Shown: positions 8,306 to 17,890, counted from the first letter of the stretch. The stretch is DNA of 64,000 nucleotides from Micromonospora gifhornensis (GCF_016863515.1 NZ_BOPA01000025.1:25027-89026), one strand, 5' to 3'. The notes: generated by a model not told the origin, from the sequence alone. A program made the numbers and translations.

Positions 8306-9136
8306 CTAACCGAGGAACAACTGGCGACGGGCGGCGGAGGCTTCGAACGCCTCCAACCGCCGCTGGGTTTCGGCCGGAGCGGCGTCGCAGATCGCCTGGA
8401 GCAGCACCATGGCCAGGGTCATCGGGGCGGTGTGCAGGTCGAACACGAGTTGGGTGCCGACCGCGGCGGGCAGCACCACATCGGCGAGTTCGGCCGCCGG
8501 GCTGACCGGCGAGTCGGTGATCGCGACGACGGTGAGCCCGGCGGCGCGCGCCTCGCGCAACGCGTCCAGGGTCTCCCGGGGATAGCGGGGCAGCACCAGG
8601 GCCAGCAGGGCGCTCGCCCCGGCCTCGGCGGCCTGTTCGATGCGGTCGGTGAGCAGGCTGCCCCCGTCGTCGAGCACCCGCACGTCCGGGTGCACCTTTG
8701 CGGCGAAGTACGCGAAGTACGCGGCCAGCGGGGCGGCGGCCCGCAGGCCGAGCACCGGCAGGGGGCGACTGGCGGCCAGGAGTCGACCGGTCTCGGCCAA
8801 CCGTTCCCGGTCGGTGAGCTGCTCGGCGAGCCGGTCCAGGTTGCCGATCTCGGCGCGTACCGCCTGTTGGAGTTCGTTGCCGGCGGTGGCCGGGCCGGGC
8901 GCGGCGGCGGTGAGTTCGCGCAGCCGCCGCCGCAGCGCGGGATAGCCGTCGTGGCCCAGCGCGACGGCGAAGCGGGTGACCGACGGCTGGCTGACGCCGG
9001 CCAACTCGGCGACCTCGGCGGCGGAGAGGTAGCCGACGGCGGGGGCGTGCTGCACCAGGCAGTGCGCGATGCGTCGCTGGGTCGGGGTGAGTCGGACGCC
9101 GTCGAACAGGCCGACCACCCGCTCGGTCGGCGCCAT
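8306..9136 (-). CDS. MurR/RpiR-family transcriptional regulator, probable hut regulator
   Basis: The N-terminal ~75 residues form an RpiR-type helix-turn-helix (LTPTQRRIAHCLVQ, then AEVAELAGVSQPSVTRFAVALG). Residues ~120-250 are a SIS domain, which normally binds phosphosugars or a related ligand. It is the first gene of the hut operon, 13 bp before hutU, so it probably senses a histidine-pathway intermediate and controls the operon and itself. I place the start at ATG 9136 because AAGGGG lies at a good distance. An ATG six codons upstream (9154) has no Shine-Dalgarno. Whether it represses or activates cannot be read from the sequence. Confidence 0.85.
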   Translation of the reverse strand: MAPTERVVGLFDGVRLTPTQRRIAHCLVQHAPAVGYLSAAEVAELAGVSQPSVTRFAVALGHDGYPALRRRLRELTAAAPGPATAGNELQQAVRAEIGNLDRLAEQLTDRERLAETGRLLAASRPLPVLGLRAAAPLAAYFAYFAAKVHPDVRVLDDGGSLLTDRIEQAAEAGASALLALVLPRYPRETLDALREARAAGLTVVAITDSPVSPAAELADVVLPAAVGTQLVFDLHTAPMTLAMVLLQAICDAAPAETQRRLEAFEASAARRQLFLG

Positions 9137-9319
9137 GGCAGCCCCTTCATTCATTCCGAGACTCTATGCATCAAAACTTTCAGCAGGCAAGTGGTCGAAC
9201 TCATTGCCCGCCGGTGAGCTGCGTATTCGTGGCGATGTCCCTGGGTGCGGTCACCGGCGGCCAGGCTGACGTGCGATGGCTCGGTAGGATCCGCACGGCG
9301 GTTGAGCAGAGGAGTTGCC

Positions 9320-11203
9320 ATGCAACCGGACGGCCCCTACCGGTACACCCATCTGCTGGGTGGATCGCCGGTCGGCAAAGCCTGGGCGGCCCTCGACCAG
9401 CAGGGCCGGTTCGTGACCGTCGCCGTCCTGGACGCCACTGTGGCCGCCGCCCCCGGCTGGCGGGAGGCCTTCGCCGGGATCGTCAACCACCTCGCCCAGA
9501 CCCCCGGCGGAACCCCCTTCGTGTACGCCGACTTCTCGGCGGCCGCCCCGTGGGTCGCGTACGGCCCGGAAGCCGGCCCGGCGGCGGAGAAGCTGTTCCG
9601 AGCGCTCAACGTGGAATACACGCCGGCACCCACGTCCGGGCCGCCCGTTTCCGCTCCGCCGACCCCGGAACCCTCTCCCGCCGTCCCACAACAGTTCCCC
9701 GCCCCTGCACAGCCGACCTCCGGTGTCCCTGCGTCGGTCTCCGGTGCTCCTGCGTCGGTGTCCGGCATGCCCCAGTCGCCGACGCCTGTCGGACCGACGT
9801 CCTTTCCCGGGCAGCAGGCGCCGTTCCTCGCGTACCCGGTGTCGGGCAGTCCCGTCCCGGCGCCCGATTCCGCCCCGCCCAGCGGTGCCCTGGTGTCGGC
9901 GTTTCCGTCCACGCCGAACGAGCCGGCGCCCGCAGACCCCTTCGCGGCACCGGCCCGCCGGATCAAGCCCTCGGAGACCCGGCGGAGTCCCGTCGGGCTG
10001 CTGGTCGGAATCGCCGCACTGGTGCTCGTCGTCCTCGCCGCCGCCGGCGGCCTGTTCGTCTGGGTGGGTTCGACCGGCAGCGACAAGGCCACACCGCCGC
10101 CCTACACCCACGAGGAACGAGCGGTGGCGATCGCTGCTCCAGCTCTGGTCTATGTAGAGGTCGTGGTGACCGGGTACCTGCGGGACAAGAGTTCCGGTAC
10201 GCCACTGCGGGCGGCACCCGTCACCTTCAAACGGCGCTGCAGCGGATTCGTCGTCCAGGCCGACGGGCACGCGTTCACCAACGGTCTCTGCGTACGGCCG
10301 GCGGCGGACACCGCGCGACAGAACGCGCTGTACTCCCTGGGTCGGACGCTTATCGAGGAGGGTGAGCTCGACTCCGCCGACCTCGACGACTTCGTGGCGA
10401 AGCGGCTCAACGCCACGGTTCTCGGCGGCGTAGGTGCCGACCAGGAACCGGAGGTACGGCTGTTCGGCCAGTTCAACGTGGCAAAGGGCAACGTCACCGA
10501 GAGCCCGGCGATCCCAGGCGAGATCGTCCGGACGTGGGAGCCCGAGCTGGGTAACGTCGCCCTCGTCAAGTTCGCCAAGCAGGATCTGCCGGTCGCCGAA
10601 CTGAACGCGGCAGCCGATGTCCAGCAGGGCGCATCGTTGTTCACGCTCGGCTACGCCACGAGCGAGCGTGACCCGCTCACCGCCTCGTACGCCATCGCCT
10701 CGAAGCCGGTCACGGTGCTCGGCTCCGGCAGCGTCGGCGCCGTCTCCGGATACCGGGTCACCGACGATGTCGGCATCCACTCCCGTGGCGGCATGGTTAT
10801 CGACTCCGGCGGCCGGGTGGCGGGAATCCTGGACAACGACCGGGAACTCCCCGACGGGGCGAACCGGGCGGTCGTACCCGCGGCGACCCTGGCCGGGATG
10901 CTCACCGACGCCGGCGTCAGCAACGCCCTCGGCCCGGTCGACACGGGGTACCGGAGTGGCCTCGACGCCTACTTCGGCGGCCGGTACGCGGACGCCATCG
11001 CCCACTTCGACGCGGTTCCCGACGACTCGCCCGCGAAACTGATCGCTCAGGACTACCGCCAGAAGGCGGCCGACCGGCAGCAGATCGAAGGGCAGGGCGG
11101 GGGCTCGGCCCGCACGGTGGGGCTGGTCGCCGCCCTGGGTGGGGCGTTGGTCGGCGCGCTCATCCTTTTCTTGATCATGGTGGCGAGGAGACGGATGCGG
11201 TAG
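9320..11203 (+). CDS. Membrane protein with a degenerate trypsin-like protease domain
   Basis: The 627-residue protein starts at ATG 9320 after AGGAG. Residues ~1-95 look like a small N-terminal domain of unknown role, perhaps a remnant of a kinase N-lobe (weak inference). Residues ~100-220 are Pro/Ser/Ala-rich. A membrane helix (VGLLVGIAALVLVVLAAAGG) follows, then an HtrA/trypsin-like domain, a short TPR-like helical stretch and a C-terminal membrane helix before ARRRMR. The HtrA site that normally reads TNAHV is TNGLCV here, and the GNSGGP nucleophile region reads HSRGGMVID. Both catalytic His and Ser therefore appear to be missing. It is divergent from the hut regulator. Confidence 0.7.
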   Translation: MQPDGPYRYTHLLGGSPVGKAWAALDQQGRFVTVAVLDATVAAAPGWREAFAGIVNHLAQTPGGTPFVYADFSAAAPWVAYGPEAGPAAEKLFRALNVEYTPAPTSGPPVSAPPTPEPSPAVPQQFPAPAQPTSGVPASVSGAPASVSGMPQSPTPVGPTSFPGQQAPFLAYPVSGSPVPAPDSAPPSGALVSAFPSTPNEPAPADPFAAPARRIKPSETRRSPVGLLVGIAALVLVVLAAAGGLFVWVGSTGSDKATPPPYTHEERAVAIAAPALVYVEVVVTGYLRDKSSGTPLRAAPVTFKRRCSGFVVQADGHAFTNGLCVRPAADTARQNALYSLGRTLIEEGELDSADLDDFVAKRLNATVLGGVGADQEPEVRLFGQFNVAKGNVTESPAIPGEIVRTWEPELGNVALVKFAKQDLPVAELNAAADVQQGASLFTLGYATSERDPLTASYAIASKPVTVLGSGSVGAVSGYRVTDDVGIHSRGGMVIDSGGRVAGILDNDRELPDGANRAVVPAATLAGMLTDAGVSNALGPVDTGYRSGLDAYFGGRYADAIAHFDAVPDDSPAKLIAQDYRQKAADRQQIEGQGGGSARTVGLVAALGGALVGALILFLIMVARRRMR

Positions 11204-11268
11204 TGACCGGTCGATGACGACCGATCACTGGCAGCGCCGGGCGAGGAGCCGTGGCAGTCGGCTGTGGA

Positions 11269-12525
11269 TCACAGGCTGACGCGGAACAGCGGCAGTGGTG
11301 TCGGCTGGTAGCCGCCGAGGTACTGCGCCGGATCAGCGTGCAGTACGGAGCCGATGAGCGTTCCGACGACGTCTCGAAAGTCCATCGTCGCCTTCAGATC
11401 ACCATCGTCGAGATCGGTGAGGCTCGGCTGTTCCCCGTACCGGCCGCCGGCCACTGCGGGGCCCAGCACGAAGACGGGACCGGCGGTGCCGTGGTCGGTG
11501 CCGTCCGAGGCGTTGGCCCTGACCCTGCGACCGAACTCGCTGTACACCAGGACTGTCACCCGTCGACCGGCCTTCGTCACGGCCAGCCGTTGCACGAAGG
11601 CCGACAGCGCCTCGTCGAGCTGCTTCAACAGCCACTCCTGCCCGACCAACTCGTCGGCGTGGGTGTCGAAGCCGCCCAGGCTGACCGAGTAGACCCGGGT
11701 GGGGACGCCTGCCTCGACGCACCGGGTGACGAGCGCGAGCTGGGCAGCCAGCGCACTCGCACCACCTGTCGCGGTCGCCGGCAGAGGCGGGAGTCCCGCC
11801 GCGTCCGGTGGCAGATCGGCCTGCGCGGCCTGGCGGACGATCTCGTCCGCGCGGAGGAAGTCCCGGTAGGACTCGGCCGCGCGCAGGTGCAGCGATGATT
11901 CACCGCTCTGCGCCTGACCGAGGGCGGCAACGGTGTCGGCATCGATGCCGGGCGGCAGGTGCAACCCGTCCACCGAGACGCAGGCGCCGACCCGGGTCTC
12001 GCCGACGAGCAAGGGCGGCAGCACCGGCTCGAAGCTCACCGCTGCCTCGGGAGGGGCGTCGACACCGTCGAGCCAGCGGCCCACCCAGCCGGTCGCCACG
12101 GGGGCCTGTGGCGAGGCCGTCTGCCAGATGTCCATCGAACGGAAGTGACTGCGATCCGGGCGGGGATACCCGACACCGAGCACGATCGCCAACTGCTGTC
12201 GGTCCCAGATTCGCTTGAGTCCGGGAAGCACCGGATTCAGGCCGAGCGAGTCGTCGAGTGCCAGCACCCGCTCGGGCTCGTACGCCAGCTCCGGTCGTGC
12301 CGAGTGGTAGGCCGCGTCAGCGTAGGGGACGACGGTGTTCAGCCCGTCATTGCCACCGTAGAGAGTGATCACGACCAGCTTGTCACCCCCGCCGGCCGCC
12401 TCCGGGTCGTCCTCGCCGGCCGTGTCGAGCAGCCGGGCCAGGCCCATTCCGCCGGTGGCGAGTGCGGCGGCGCCACCGGCCGCGGCGGAGGCCAGCAGGA
12501 ACCTGCGTCGGGTCACCGTGTCCAT
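11269..12525 (-). CDS. DUF1501 protein, Tat-exported (sulfatase/alkaline-phosphatase-like fold)
   Basis: The 418-residue protein opens with MDTVTRRRFLLASAAAGGAA, a twin-arginine signal, and continues with the DUF1501 core LVVITLYGGNDGLNTVVPY, RSHFRSMDIWQTA and, later, YSEFGRRVRANASDGTDHG. The fold is related to alkaline phosphatase and sulfatase, but no DUF1501 reaction is established to my knowledge. It is separated by a single base from the upstream DUF1800 gene, so the pair is translationally coupled. Its location at the end of the exopolysaccharide cluster suggests an extracellular role on that polymer, which is inference only. Confidence 0.85.
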   Translation of the reverse strand: MDTVTRRRFLLASAAAGGAAALATGGMGLARLLDTAGEDDPEAAGGGDKLVVITLYGGNDGLNTVVPYADAAYHSARPELAYEPERVLALDDSLGLNPVLPGLKRIWDRQQLAIVLGVGYPRPDRSHFRSMDIWQTASPQAPVATGWVGRWLDGVDAPPEAAVSFEPVLPPLLVGETRVGACVSVDGLHLPPGIDADTVAALGQAQSGESSLHLRAAESYRDFLRADEIVRQAAQADLPPDAAGLPPLPATATGGASALAAQLALVTRCVEAGVPTRVYSVSLGGFDTHADELVGQEWLLKQLDEALSAFVQRLAVTKAGRRVTVLVYSEFGRRVRANASDGTDHGTAGPVFVLGPAVAGGRYGEQPSLTDLDDGDLKATMDFRDVVGTLIGSVLHADPAQYLGGYQPTPLPLFRVSL

Positions 12526-12526
12526 C

Positions 12527-13801
12527 TCAGTTCACCAGGTATTCCGGGCTGGCGAGGCCGAGGGTCAGCAGTTGTCGTGGATTCTTCGCCCGCTGCAACA
12601 CCAGGTAGGTTCGGTTCGTCCAGGTCTCGACCGCCAGCAGGTTCGCCAACTCCTCCGGATTCAGCCGGTCGATCTGCGTGAGCCCGGCGAGCAGGTCCGC
12701 GAAGCCCAGGCGTGCCTGGGCCGCGGCCGAGGTCAGCCAAGCGGCTCCACTCGGCCAGCCACCCACGCTCAGCGGCGCGAACGGCACCTGTCCCAGGCCG
12801 GACAGACCGCTCACGACCTGATGCAGGGTCTGCTTGGAGAAGTCCGCAGGCCGGATCCGCAACTGACGCAGCGCGCCGACGAGCCACTCCACCGGCTGCT
12901 TCACGACGCGATGACGCGCCGACCGGAACTCCTCGTCCTCGAAGAGGACCCGCAGCATCCGCATGCCGACCGGATATGCGGCAACCATCTTCCGCAGGGT
13001 GGAGGCGGCGATCGGTTCGGTCGAGGACACGTACCGGAACCACAGGCGCTCGGCGATGAAGCGGGCGCAGGCCGGTTGATCCGTCAAGTGGTCGACCAGG
13101 GAGTACGCGTCGAAGTGGGCGGTGGTGCCGAGGATCGTCTTGCGCCCGCTGTCGTGATCGGCCGGAAAGAAGATGGCGTTCTCCGGGTGACTCAGGTCGG
13201 TCTTCCAGCCGGTCAGCGCCCGGCCCGCCGCCTTGACATCCTGCTCGGTGTAGTTGCCGATGCCGAGCGTGAACAGTTCGAGCAACTCCCGGGCGAGGTT
13301 CTCGTTCGGTGCGCTCCTGGTGTTGAGCTGCCCGTCGAGCCAGTAGACCAGCGCCGGGTCGGAAACCAGCTTCCTGGCCATCGTACGAAAGCTGGGTGAG
13401 CTGCGGATCTTCATGTGCTGGGCGAGCATGAACTGCGGACTGCCGACCTTTCGCATCGACGTCGCCCAGTGCCCGTGCCAGAAGAACAGCAGCTTTTCGT
13501 TGGCCTGGTGGTCGGCGACGGTCAGTCGGTCCAGCCACCATCGGATGATCGCATCGGAGTGCTCGATCCGCAGGGCTTCCGCCCTCGTCCGTTCTTCGAC
13601 GGTCGGGTTCGGGAGATCGTCGAAGGCGTCCGGCCCGAGAACGGGGATCGGTGCCCTGGCGGCACCCCGATCCGGCCCGACGGGCGCCATCAACCGCTCC
13701 ACCGTCGCGGAGTAGCCGACCCGCTCGGCGGCCGCCAGCTCCGCAGCCGTAGGGCCGAAGCCCGCCCGCCGCAACAGCATCGCGAGGTCACCGCTCATCA
13801 T
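12527..13801 (-). CDS. DUF1800 domain protein
   Basis: This 424-residue protein matches the DUF1800 family: LLRRAGFGPTAAEL at the N-terminus, the EKLLFFWHGHWATS segment, LNTRSAPNENLARELLELFT and AGRALTGW in the middle, then FPADHDSGRKTILG. DUF1800 genes nearly always neighbour a DUF1501 gene, as here. The biochemical function is unknown. No convincing signal peptide is seen, so export may depend on its Tat-exported partner. It starts 106 bp after the chain-length gene ends on the same strand, and no terminator is obvious between them. Confidence 0.85.
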   Translation of the reverse strand: MMSGDLAMLLRRAGFGPTAAELAAAERVGYSATVERLMAPVGPDRGAARAPIPVLGPDAFDDLPNPTVEERTRAEALRIEHSDAIIRWWLDRLTVADHQANEKLLFFWHGHWATSMRKVGSPQFMLAQHMKIRSSPSFRTMARKLVSDPALVYWLDGQLNTRSAPNENLARELLELFTLGIGNYTEQDVKAAGRALTGWKTDLSHPENAIFFPADHDSGRKTILGTTAHFDAYSLVDHLTDQPACARFIAERLWFRYVSSTEPIAASTLRKMVAAYPVGMRMLRVLFEDEEFRSARHRVVKQPVEWLVGALRQLRIRPADFSKQTLHQVVSGLSGLGQVPFAPLSVGGWPSGAAWLTSAAAQARLGFADLLAGLTQIDRLNPEELANLLAVETWTNRTYLVLQRAKNPRQLLTLGLASPEYLVN

Positions 13802-13907
13802 GCCAACTTATGTCGGGTCGTACGACCTGCACAGGCCGATCCGAAGTGGATTGGTGTCGCGCGTTCGCCTCCCGGTGGTCTGCCTGCGGCACACGGCACC
13901 GCCGAGC

Positions 13908-15344
13908 CTAGCGGGCGGGCCGGGTCACTATCACACCGAGCAGGTTCGCCTCGGCCCGGCGGAGCACTCCGCCGGTGGCGCTGAGCTGCTCGGCCGGGGT
14001 CACCCCGACGCGGCAGACGACAAGGGTGGCGCTGGTGGCGCTGACGAGCGTCGTCGCCTCCACGTCGGACAGCGGCGGCGGTGTGCTGACCACGACGAGA
14101 ACCCGCCCCAGCCGGAAGGACTCCAGCAGGTTGGCCAGCCGATCGGGCCGGTACAGCTGCTCCGGCGGGGACGACTCGACGCCACCGGCGGGTAGCACGT
14201 AGAGGGGAAGATCTGGACGCCACTTGACGATGACATCGTCGATGCCGGCGGTACCGGCCAGGATGGCTGCCAGCCCTGCCTCGTTGGGCACCGCGAACAA
14301 CTTGTGGATCTGCGGCTCACGGAGATTTCCGTCGACGAGCACCACTGTCTCCCCGGCCCGCGCGAACGCGAGCGCGAGGTCTCCTGCGACCGCTGCCTGC
14401 CCGTCATCAGCGCCGCAGCCCGTGACCGCCAGACTGGTCAGCTGCTGGCCGATCTGCTGGAGCCGGATGTTCGTCCGGATCTGCCGGAACGTCTCGACGG
14501 TGGCGGAGGAGTCCTCGCGCGCGGTGAGTGACACATCCGGGCCGGTCGCGACGGTACCCAGCAGGGTCAGCTCGGCGACCTCGGCGGCGTGCTGCTCGTC
14601 GCGTACGGTGCGATTGCCGGCGTAGCGCAGTATCGCCGCGCCCACCCCGACGAACAGCCCGCCGGCAAGACCAAGACCGACATTGACCAGCGGTCGAGGC
14701 GATTCCGGCGACGACGGTGTGGTGGCCGCGCGGACCACGGACACCTTGATCGGCGGCGTTTCGATCTCGGTCGGCTGTTCGAGCTGGGTGATGAAGCCGG
14801 GCAACTCGTCCGCGATCGTGTTGGCGATGTCCCGGGCCCGCTGCGGGTCCGAGTCACGGACCTCGACGTCCAGTACGGCCGTGCTGGCCTTACCCGTCAC
14901 GGTCACCTTCGACATCAGTTCCTCGGGCGAGTAGCCGAGCCCCAGCCGATCCGTCACCGCCGCCGCAACCGTCGGGCTGTTCGCGATCTCGCTGTAGGAC
15001 CGGACCCGCTGGAGGATGTAGTTACCCCCGGCGTTGAGCTGGTGGACGTCCGGCTTGTCGAAGTTGGGCGAGAAGAACAACTGCGCACTCGCCTTGTACG
15101 TCGGGGTCTGCGTCAGGGACGCCAGCGCGCCGCCCGCACCACCGAGCAGGACCAGGATGACCAACGGCAACCGGTAGTCGCGTACGGCCCGCAGGTGATG
15201 GCGGGGGGTCAACTGGGCCCACTGCCGCGCCACCAGAAGCGATCTGTCGGCGGCGGCACCGAGCCGGGACAGGTGTCGGGACAGGCCCGATGCCGGGTGG
15301 GACTCCTCGGCCGGGGATGACGACCTGGATAGCCGCACGTTCAT
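13908..15344 (-). CDS. Wzz/chain-length determinant protein fused to a degenerate BY-kinase domain
   Basis: The 478-residue protein has the two membrane helices of a Wzz-type polysaccharide co-polymerase (LPLVILVLLGGAGGALASL near 60-80 and VNVGLGLAGGLFVGVGAAI near 225) around an extracytoplasmic loop. The cytoplasmic half aligns with CpsD/Wzc tyrosine kinases. The Walker A loop that should read PGEGKST is TGCGADDGQAAV, with no P-loop lysine. The A' motif is VDGNLREP rather than VDADLR, and Walker B lacks its Asp (VVVSTPPPLSD). There is no C-terminal tyrosine cluster. It likely controls chain length without kinase activity. It overlaps the polymerase gene by 4 bp. Confidence 0.85.
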   Translation of the reverse strand: MNVRLSRSSSPAEESHPASGLSRHLSRLGAAADRSLLVARQWAQLTPRHHLRAVRDYRLPLVILVLLGGAGGALASLTQTPTYKASAQLFFSPNFDKPDVHQLNAGGNYILQRVRSYSEIANSPTVAAAVTDRLGLGYSPEELMSKVTVTGKASTAVLDVEVRDSDPQRARDIANTIADELPGFITQLEQPTEIETPPIKVSVVRAATTPSSPESPRPLVNVGLGLAGGLFVGVGAAILRYAGNRTVRDEQHAAEVAELTLLGTVATGPDVSLTAREDSSATVETFRQIRTNIRLQQIGQQLTSLAVTGCGADDGQAAVAGDLALAFARAGETVVLVDGNLREPQIHKLFAVPNEAGLAAILAGTAGIDDVIVKWRPDLPLYVLPAGGVESSPPEQLYRPDRLANLLESFRLGRVLVVVSTPPPLSDVEATTLVSATSATLVVCRVGVTPAEQLSATGGVLRRAEANLLGVIVTRPAR

Positions 15345-16744
15345 TCCTCACTCGCTCCGGCAGCCCCACCAGAGGGCGCCAGTGGACTTCTCAGCAGGGT
15401 GTCGTGGGGACGGGTCGAGGGCCGCGCCGCCGCGGCGGACGCGGATCGCTCGGCGGTCGCCAGCCCGGCGGCCAGGATCAGTACGGCGACGGCACAGGGC
15501 CACAGGTAGACGTCGAAGAAGAAGATCTGGGCGGCGATGCCGACCACGAGGAGCCGGGCGGCCAACGACCTGGACGTGGCGAACAGGGCGATCAGGAGGG
15601 CGACGAAGGCCGCGACGGTGATCAGCCCGAAGTCGTACCAGAGGGTCAGGTAACTGTTGTCGAAGGTCTGGGCCAGATGATCGCCGATCCCCACCTGCTG
15701 GAAGAACCGGACGTGCGCCTCCGGCCCCAGGCCGAACAGCAGTGTGTCGACACGTTCCGACAGGCCTGACCAGGCGACGTCGTAGCGGCTGTAACGAGCG
15801 GTGGCGGACGACGACCCCGAGACGTTGGAGAGCCGGGCGGTGAGTATGTCGAGCGCACCGCGTACCGGGCCCGGCCTGACGACGAGCAGCGCCGTCCCGG
15901 CAACCGCGAAGGCGAACACGATCGTGAGCCCTCGGCGGGTCACCTTCCGCTCCTGGCCCAAATACCAGACGACCAGGGCGAAAGCCATCCCGATCCATGC
16001 GCTCCGGGAGCCGGAGAGCAGCAGCCCGATCGCACTGGCCGCGAACGGCACCTGCCACATCCGCCCCCGCAGCGCGATGGCGATGCACATCGCCATCAGG
16101 CAGAAGGCGCCGTACACGATGGGATGCCCGACGGTTCCCACGGAGCGTCCCTCGCCGGCGGTCGAGGTGAACGCGTTGCTGACCGCCCACCCGTCCAGCA
16201 GCGGCCATGTGCCGGAGACCCGCTGGTACATCGCCAGGACGGCGACCGGAACACCGACCCAGGCGAAGGCCCGGGCGAGCCGGAGCAGGCCTGCCGGCTC
16301 GCGCCGGGCCTCATCCACCACGTGCCAGGTGATGAGCGCGTAGCAGACGAACGGCACGAGCGAGATGACGAGATCCTTGGGTCCGCTCCAGCTCACCAGG
16401 GCGGCCAGGACGGCGACAGCGGGAACGACGAAGGCGAGCATCCCGGGCGAGGCGAGCGGGGTGTCGGGGTGGAACCTTTGCAGGCGTCCGAACCCAGCGA
16501 TGAGGGTCGCGCCCAGCAGGATGACCCAGACCGGCTCGGTGGGGTAACCCGGGTCCGCGGTCACCGGTACGAGGAACAGCACCGCGAAGAGCGCATAGTT
16601 CAGCCGCGACGGTGTCCAGAGACCCCAGCCGAGCAGGGCGACGAGTGCGATGACGGCCACCAGGGCGGGCCACCAGCTCACCACCACACCGACGGTGACA
16701 GCCAGTGCCGCGGCCGGGACGAATATCTTCGCGGGGTTGGTCAC
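15341..16744 (-). CDS. O-antigen ligase/Wzy-type polysaccharide polymerase
   Basis: The 467-residue, strongly hydrophobic protein has roughly a dozen predicted membrane helices, starting FVPAAALAVTVGVVVSWWPA. It has a large central extracytoplasmic loop after RYDVAWSGLSERVDTLLFG, as in O-antigen ligase/polymerase (Wzy_C) proteins. In this locus it should join exported repeat units into the polymer. The start is GTG 16744, overlapping the stop of the upstream glycosyltransferase as GTGA. The short tail after the last helix is rich in Ala and Ser. Assignment to polymerase rather than ligase rests on the neighbouring flippase and Wzz genes. Confidence 0.85.
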   Translation of the reverse strand: MTNPAKIFVPAAALAVTVGVVVSWWPALVAVIALVALLGWGLWTPSRLNYALFAVLFLVPVTADPGYPTEPVWVILLGATLIAGFGRLQRFHPDTPLASPGMLAFVVPAVAVLAALVSWSGPKDLVISLVPFVCYALITWHVVDEARREPAGLLRLARAFAWVGVPVAVLAMYQRVSGTWPLLDGWAVSNAFTSTAGEGRSVGTVGHPIVYGAFCLMAMCIAIALRGRMWQVPFAASAIGLLLSGSRSAWIGMAFALVVWYLGQERKVTRRGLTIVFAFAVAGTALLVVRPGPVRGALDILTARLSNVSGSSSATARYSRYDVAWSGLSERVDTLLFGLGPEAHVRFFQQVGIGDHLAQTFDNSYLTLWYDFGLITVAAFVALLIALFATSRSLAARLLVVGIAAQIFFFDVYLWPCAVAVLILAAGLATAERSASAAAARPSTRPHDTLLRSPLAPSGGAAGASEE

Positions 16745-17886
16745 GATCGGTTCGCTTGAAGTTCTTCGAGGTAGGAGATGAAGCTCGGCGCCGAGGAGGG
16801 GGCGCTGCTCAAGCTGACGGCGCGCTGCCGTGCTTCGTCCCGGAGCCGGTGCATGGCCGCCTCGTCCCCAGCCAGTGTCAACAGGGCGTCGGCCAGTGCG
16901 TCGGCGTCCGGCGGGACGAGCAGACCGCCCCCCTCGTCAAGGATCTCGATCGTGCCGCCCGCACGATAGCCGATCACCGGTGTGCCCGACATCAGCGACT
17001 CCACCGTCACCCGGCCGTACGCCTCGTTGCGGGACAGCATCAGGGTGGCGTCCGCCCACTGGTAGAGCAGGTGGGGCTGGTCGGCCCACTCGGTCACCTC
17101 GACAAGGTGACCGACCTCGTGTTCCACGGCAAGTGCCCGGACCGACCGTACGGCGTCGGCATCGCCGACACCCGCGAGCCGCATCTCGAACGCCTGCCCG
17201 GCTCGGGCGCAGCGGCCGAGGGCCTTGATCGCGTCGGCCTGGCCCTTCTCCGCGGTGAAGCGCCCGAGCAGCAGTAGCCGGCCCAGGCTTGCCGGGCGCG
17301 GTCGCGGCTCGCGGACCGGAACCTCCGTGTGGCGCGCGACCGACGGCACGATCACCCGTAGTTTCCGCTCGGCTTCCGGGGCGGCGTCCCGCAACTGACC
17401 GGCGACATACCGGGAGATCGCGACCACGCCGTCGGCCCGACCGGCGATGATCCGGGCGATCATCCGTCTCGGCAGCACCGACCGCAGACTCGGGTTGCTG
17501 AGCAGGCTCTCCCGGACCGTCCAGACCTGCCGAACCCGCGCCATGCCGGCCGCGAACGCGCCGGCCGGCACCACGGCCGAGTTGGTCACCACGAGATCGG
17601 GGCGCGCCTGCCTGATGTACCGAAGGTAACGGGGAACGGAAAGCGCCGCCTGACCTGTCCGCACCAGCCCGACCAGCGGATTGTGGCGCTTGCCCATCCA
17701 CAGAGTGGTCGGCAGGACCACCACCTGCGCGCCCGCGTCGACGAGTTCGGCGCGCAGTGGACCGTCGTCCGGCACGGTGACTGTCACGCGGTGGCCACGG
17801 ACCTCGACCGCCTCCCGCACCAGAGCGACAAGTGACCGCTCGGCGCCCATGAGGTCCGACGAGTGGCTCACGAACAGGATGTGCAC
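16741..17886 (-). CDS. Glycosyltransferase family 4
   Basis: The 381-residue protein is a GT-B glycosyltransferase. Its N-terminus HILFVSHSSDLMGAERSL carries the Gly loop that closes over the acceptor. The C-terminal donor domain shows LLLGRFTAEKGQADAIKAL and the EX7E-type motif NEAYGRVTVESLMSGTPVIG. It should add a sugar from a nucleotide donor to the lipid-linked repeat unit at the cytoplasmic face. I start it at GTG 17886, four bases after the previous stop. An open frame continues about 100 codons upstream but only overlaps the preceding gene. The donor sugar cannot be told. Confidence 0.87.
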   Translation of the reverse strand: MHILFVSHSSDLMGAERSLVALVREAVEVRGHRVTVTVPDDGPLRAELVDAGAQVVVLPTTLWMGKRHNPLVGLVRTGQAALSVPRYLRYIRQARPDLVVTNSAVVPAGAFAAGMARVRQVWTVRESLLSNPSLRSVLPRRMIARIIAGRADGVVAISRYVAGQLRDAAPEAERKLRVIVPSVARHTEVPVREPRPRPASLGRLLLLGRFTAEKGQADAIKALGRCARAGQAFEMRLAGVGDADAVRSVRALAVEHEVGHLVEVTEWADQPHLLYQWADATLMLSRNEAYGRVTVESLMSGTPVIGYRAGGTIEILDEGGGLLVPPDADALADALLTLAGDEAAMHRLRDEARQRAVSLSSAPSSAPSFISYLEELQANRS

Positions 17887-17890
17887 GAAC

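Noticed and set aside
9245..9319. Upstream start for the pseudo-protease gene
   Set aside because: ATG 9320 has AGGAG at the right distance. The earlier codons have no RBS and look non-coding.
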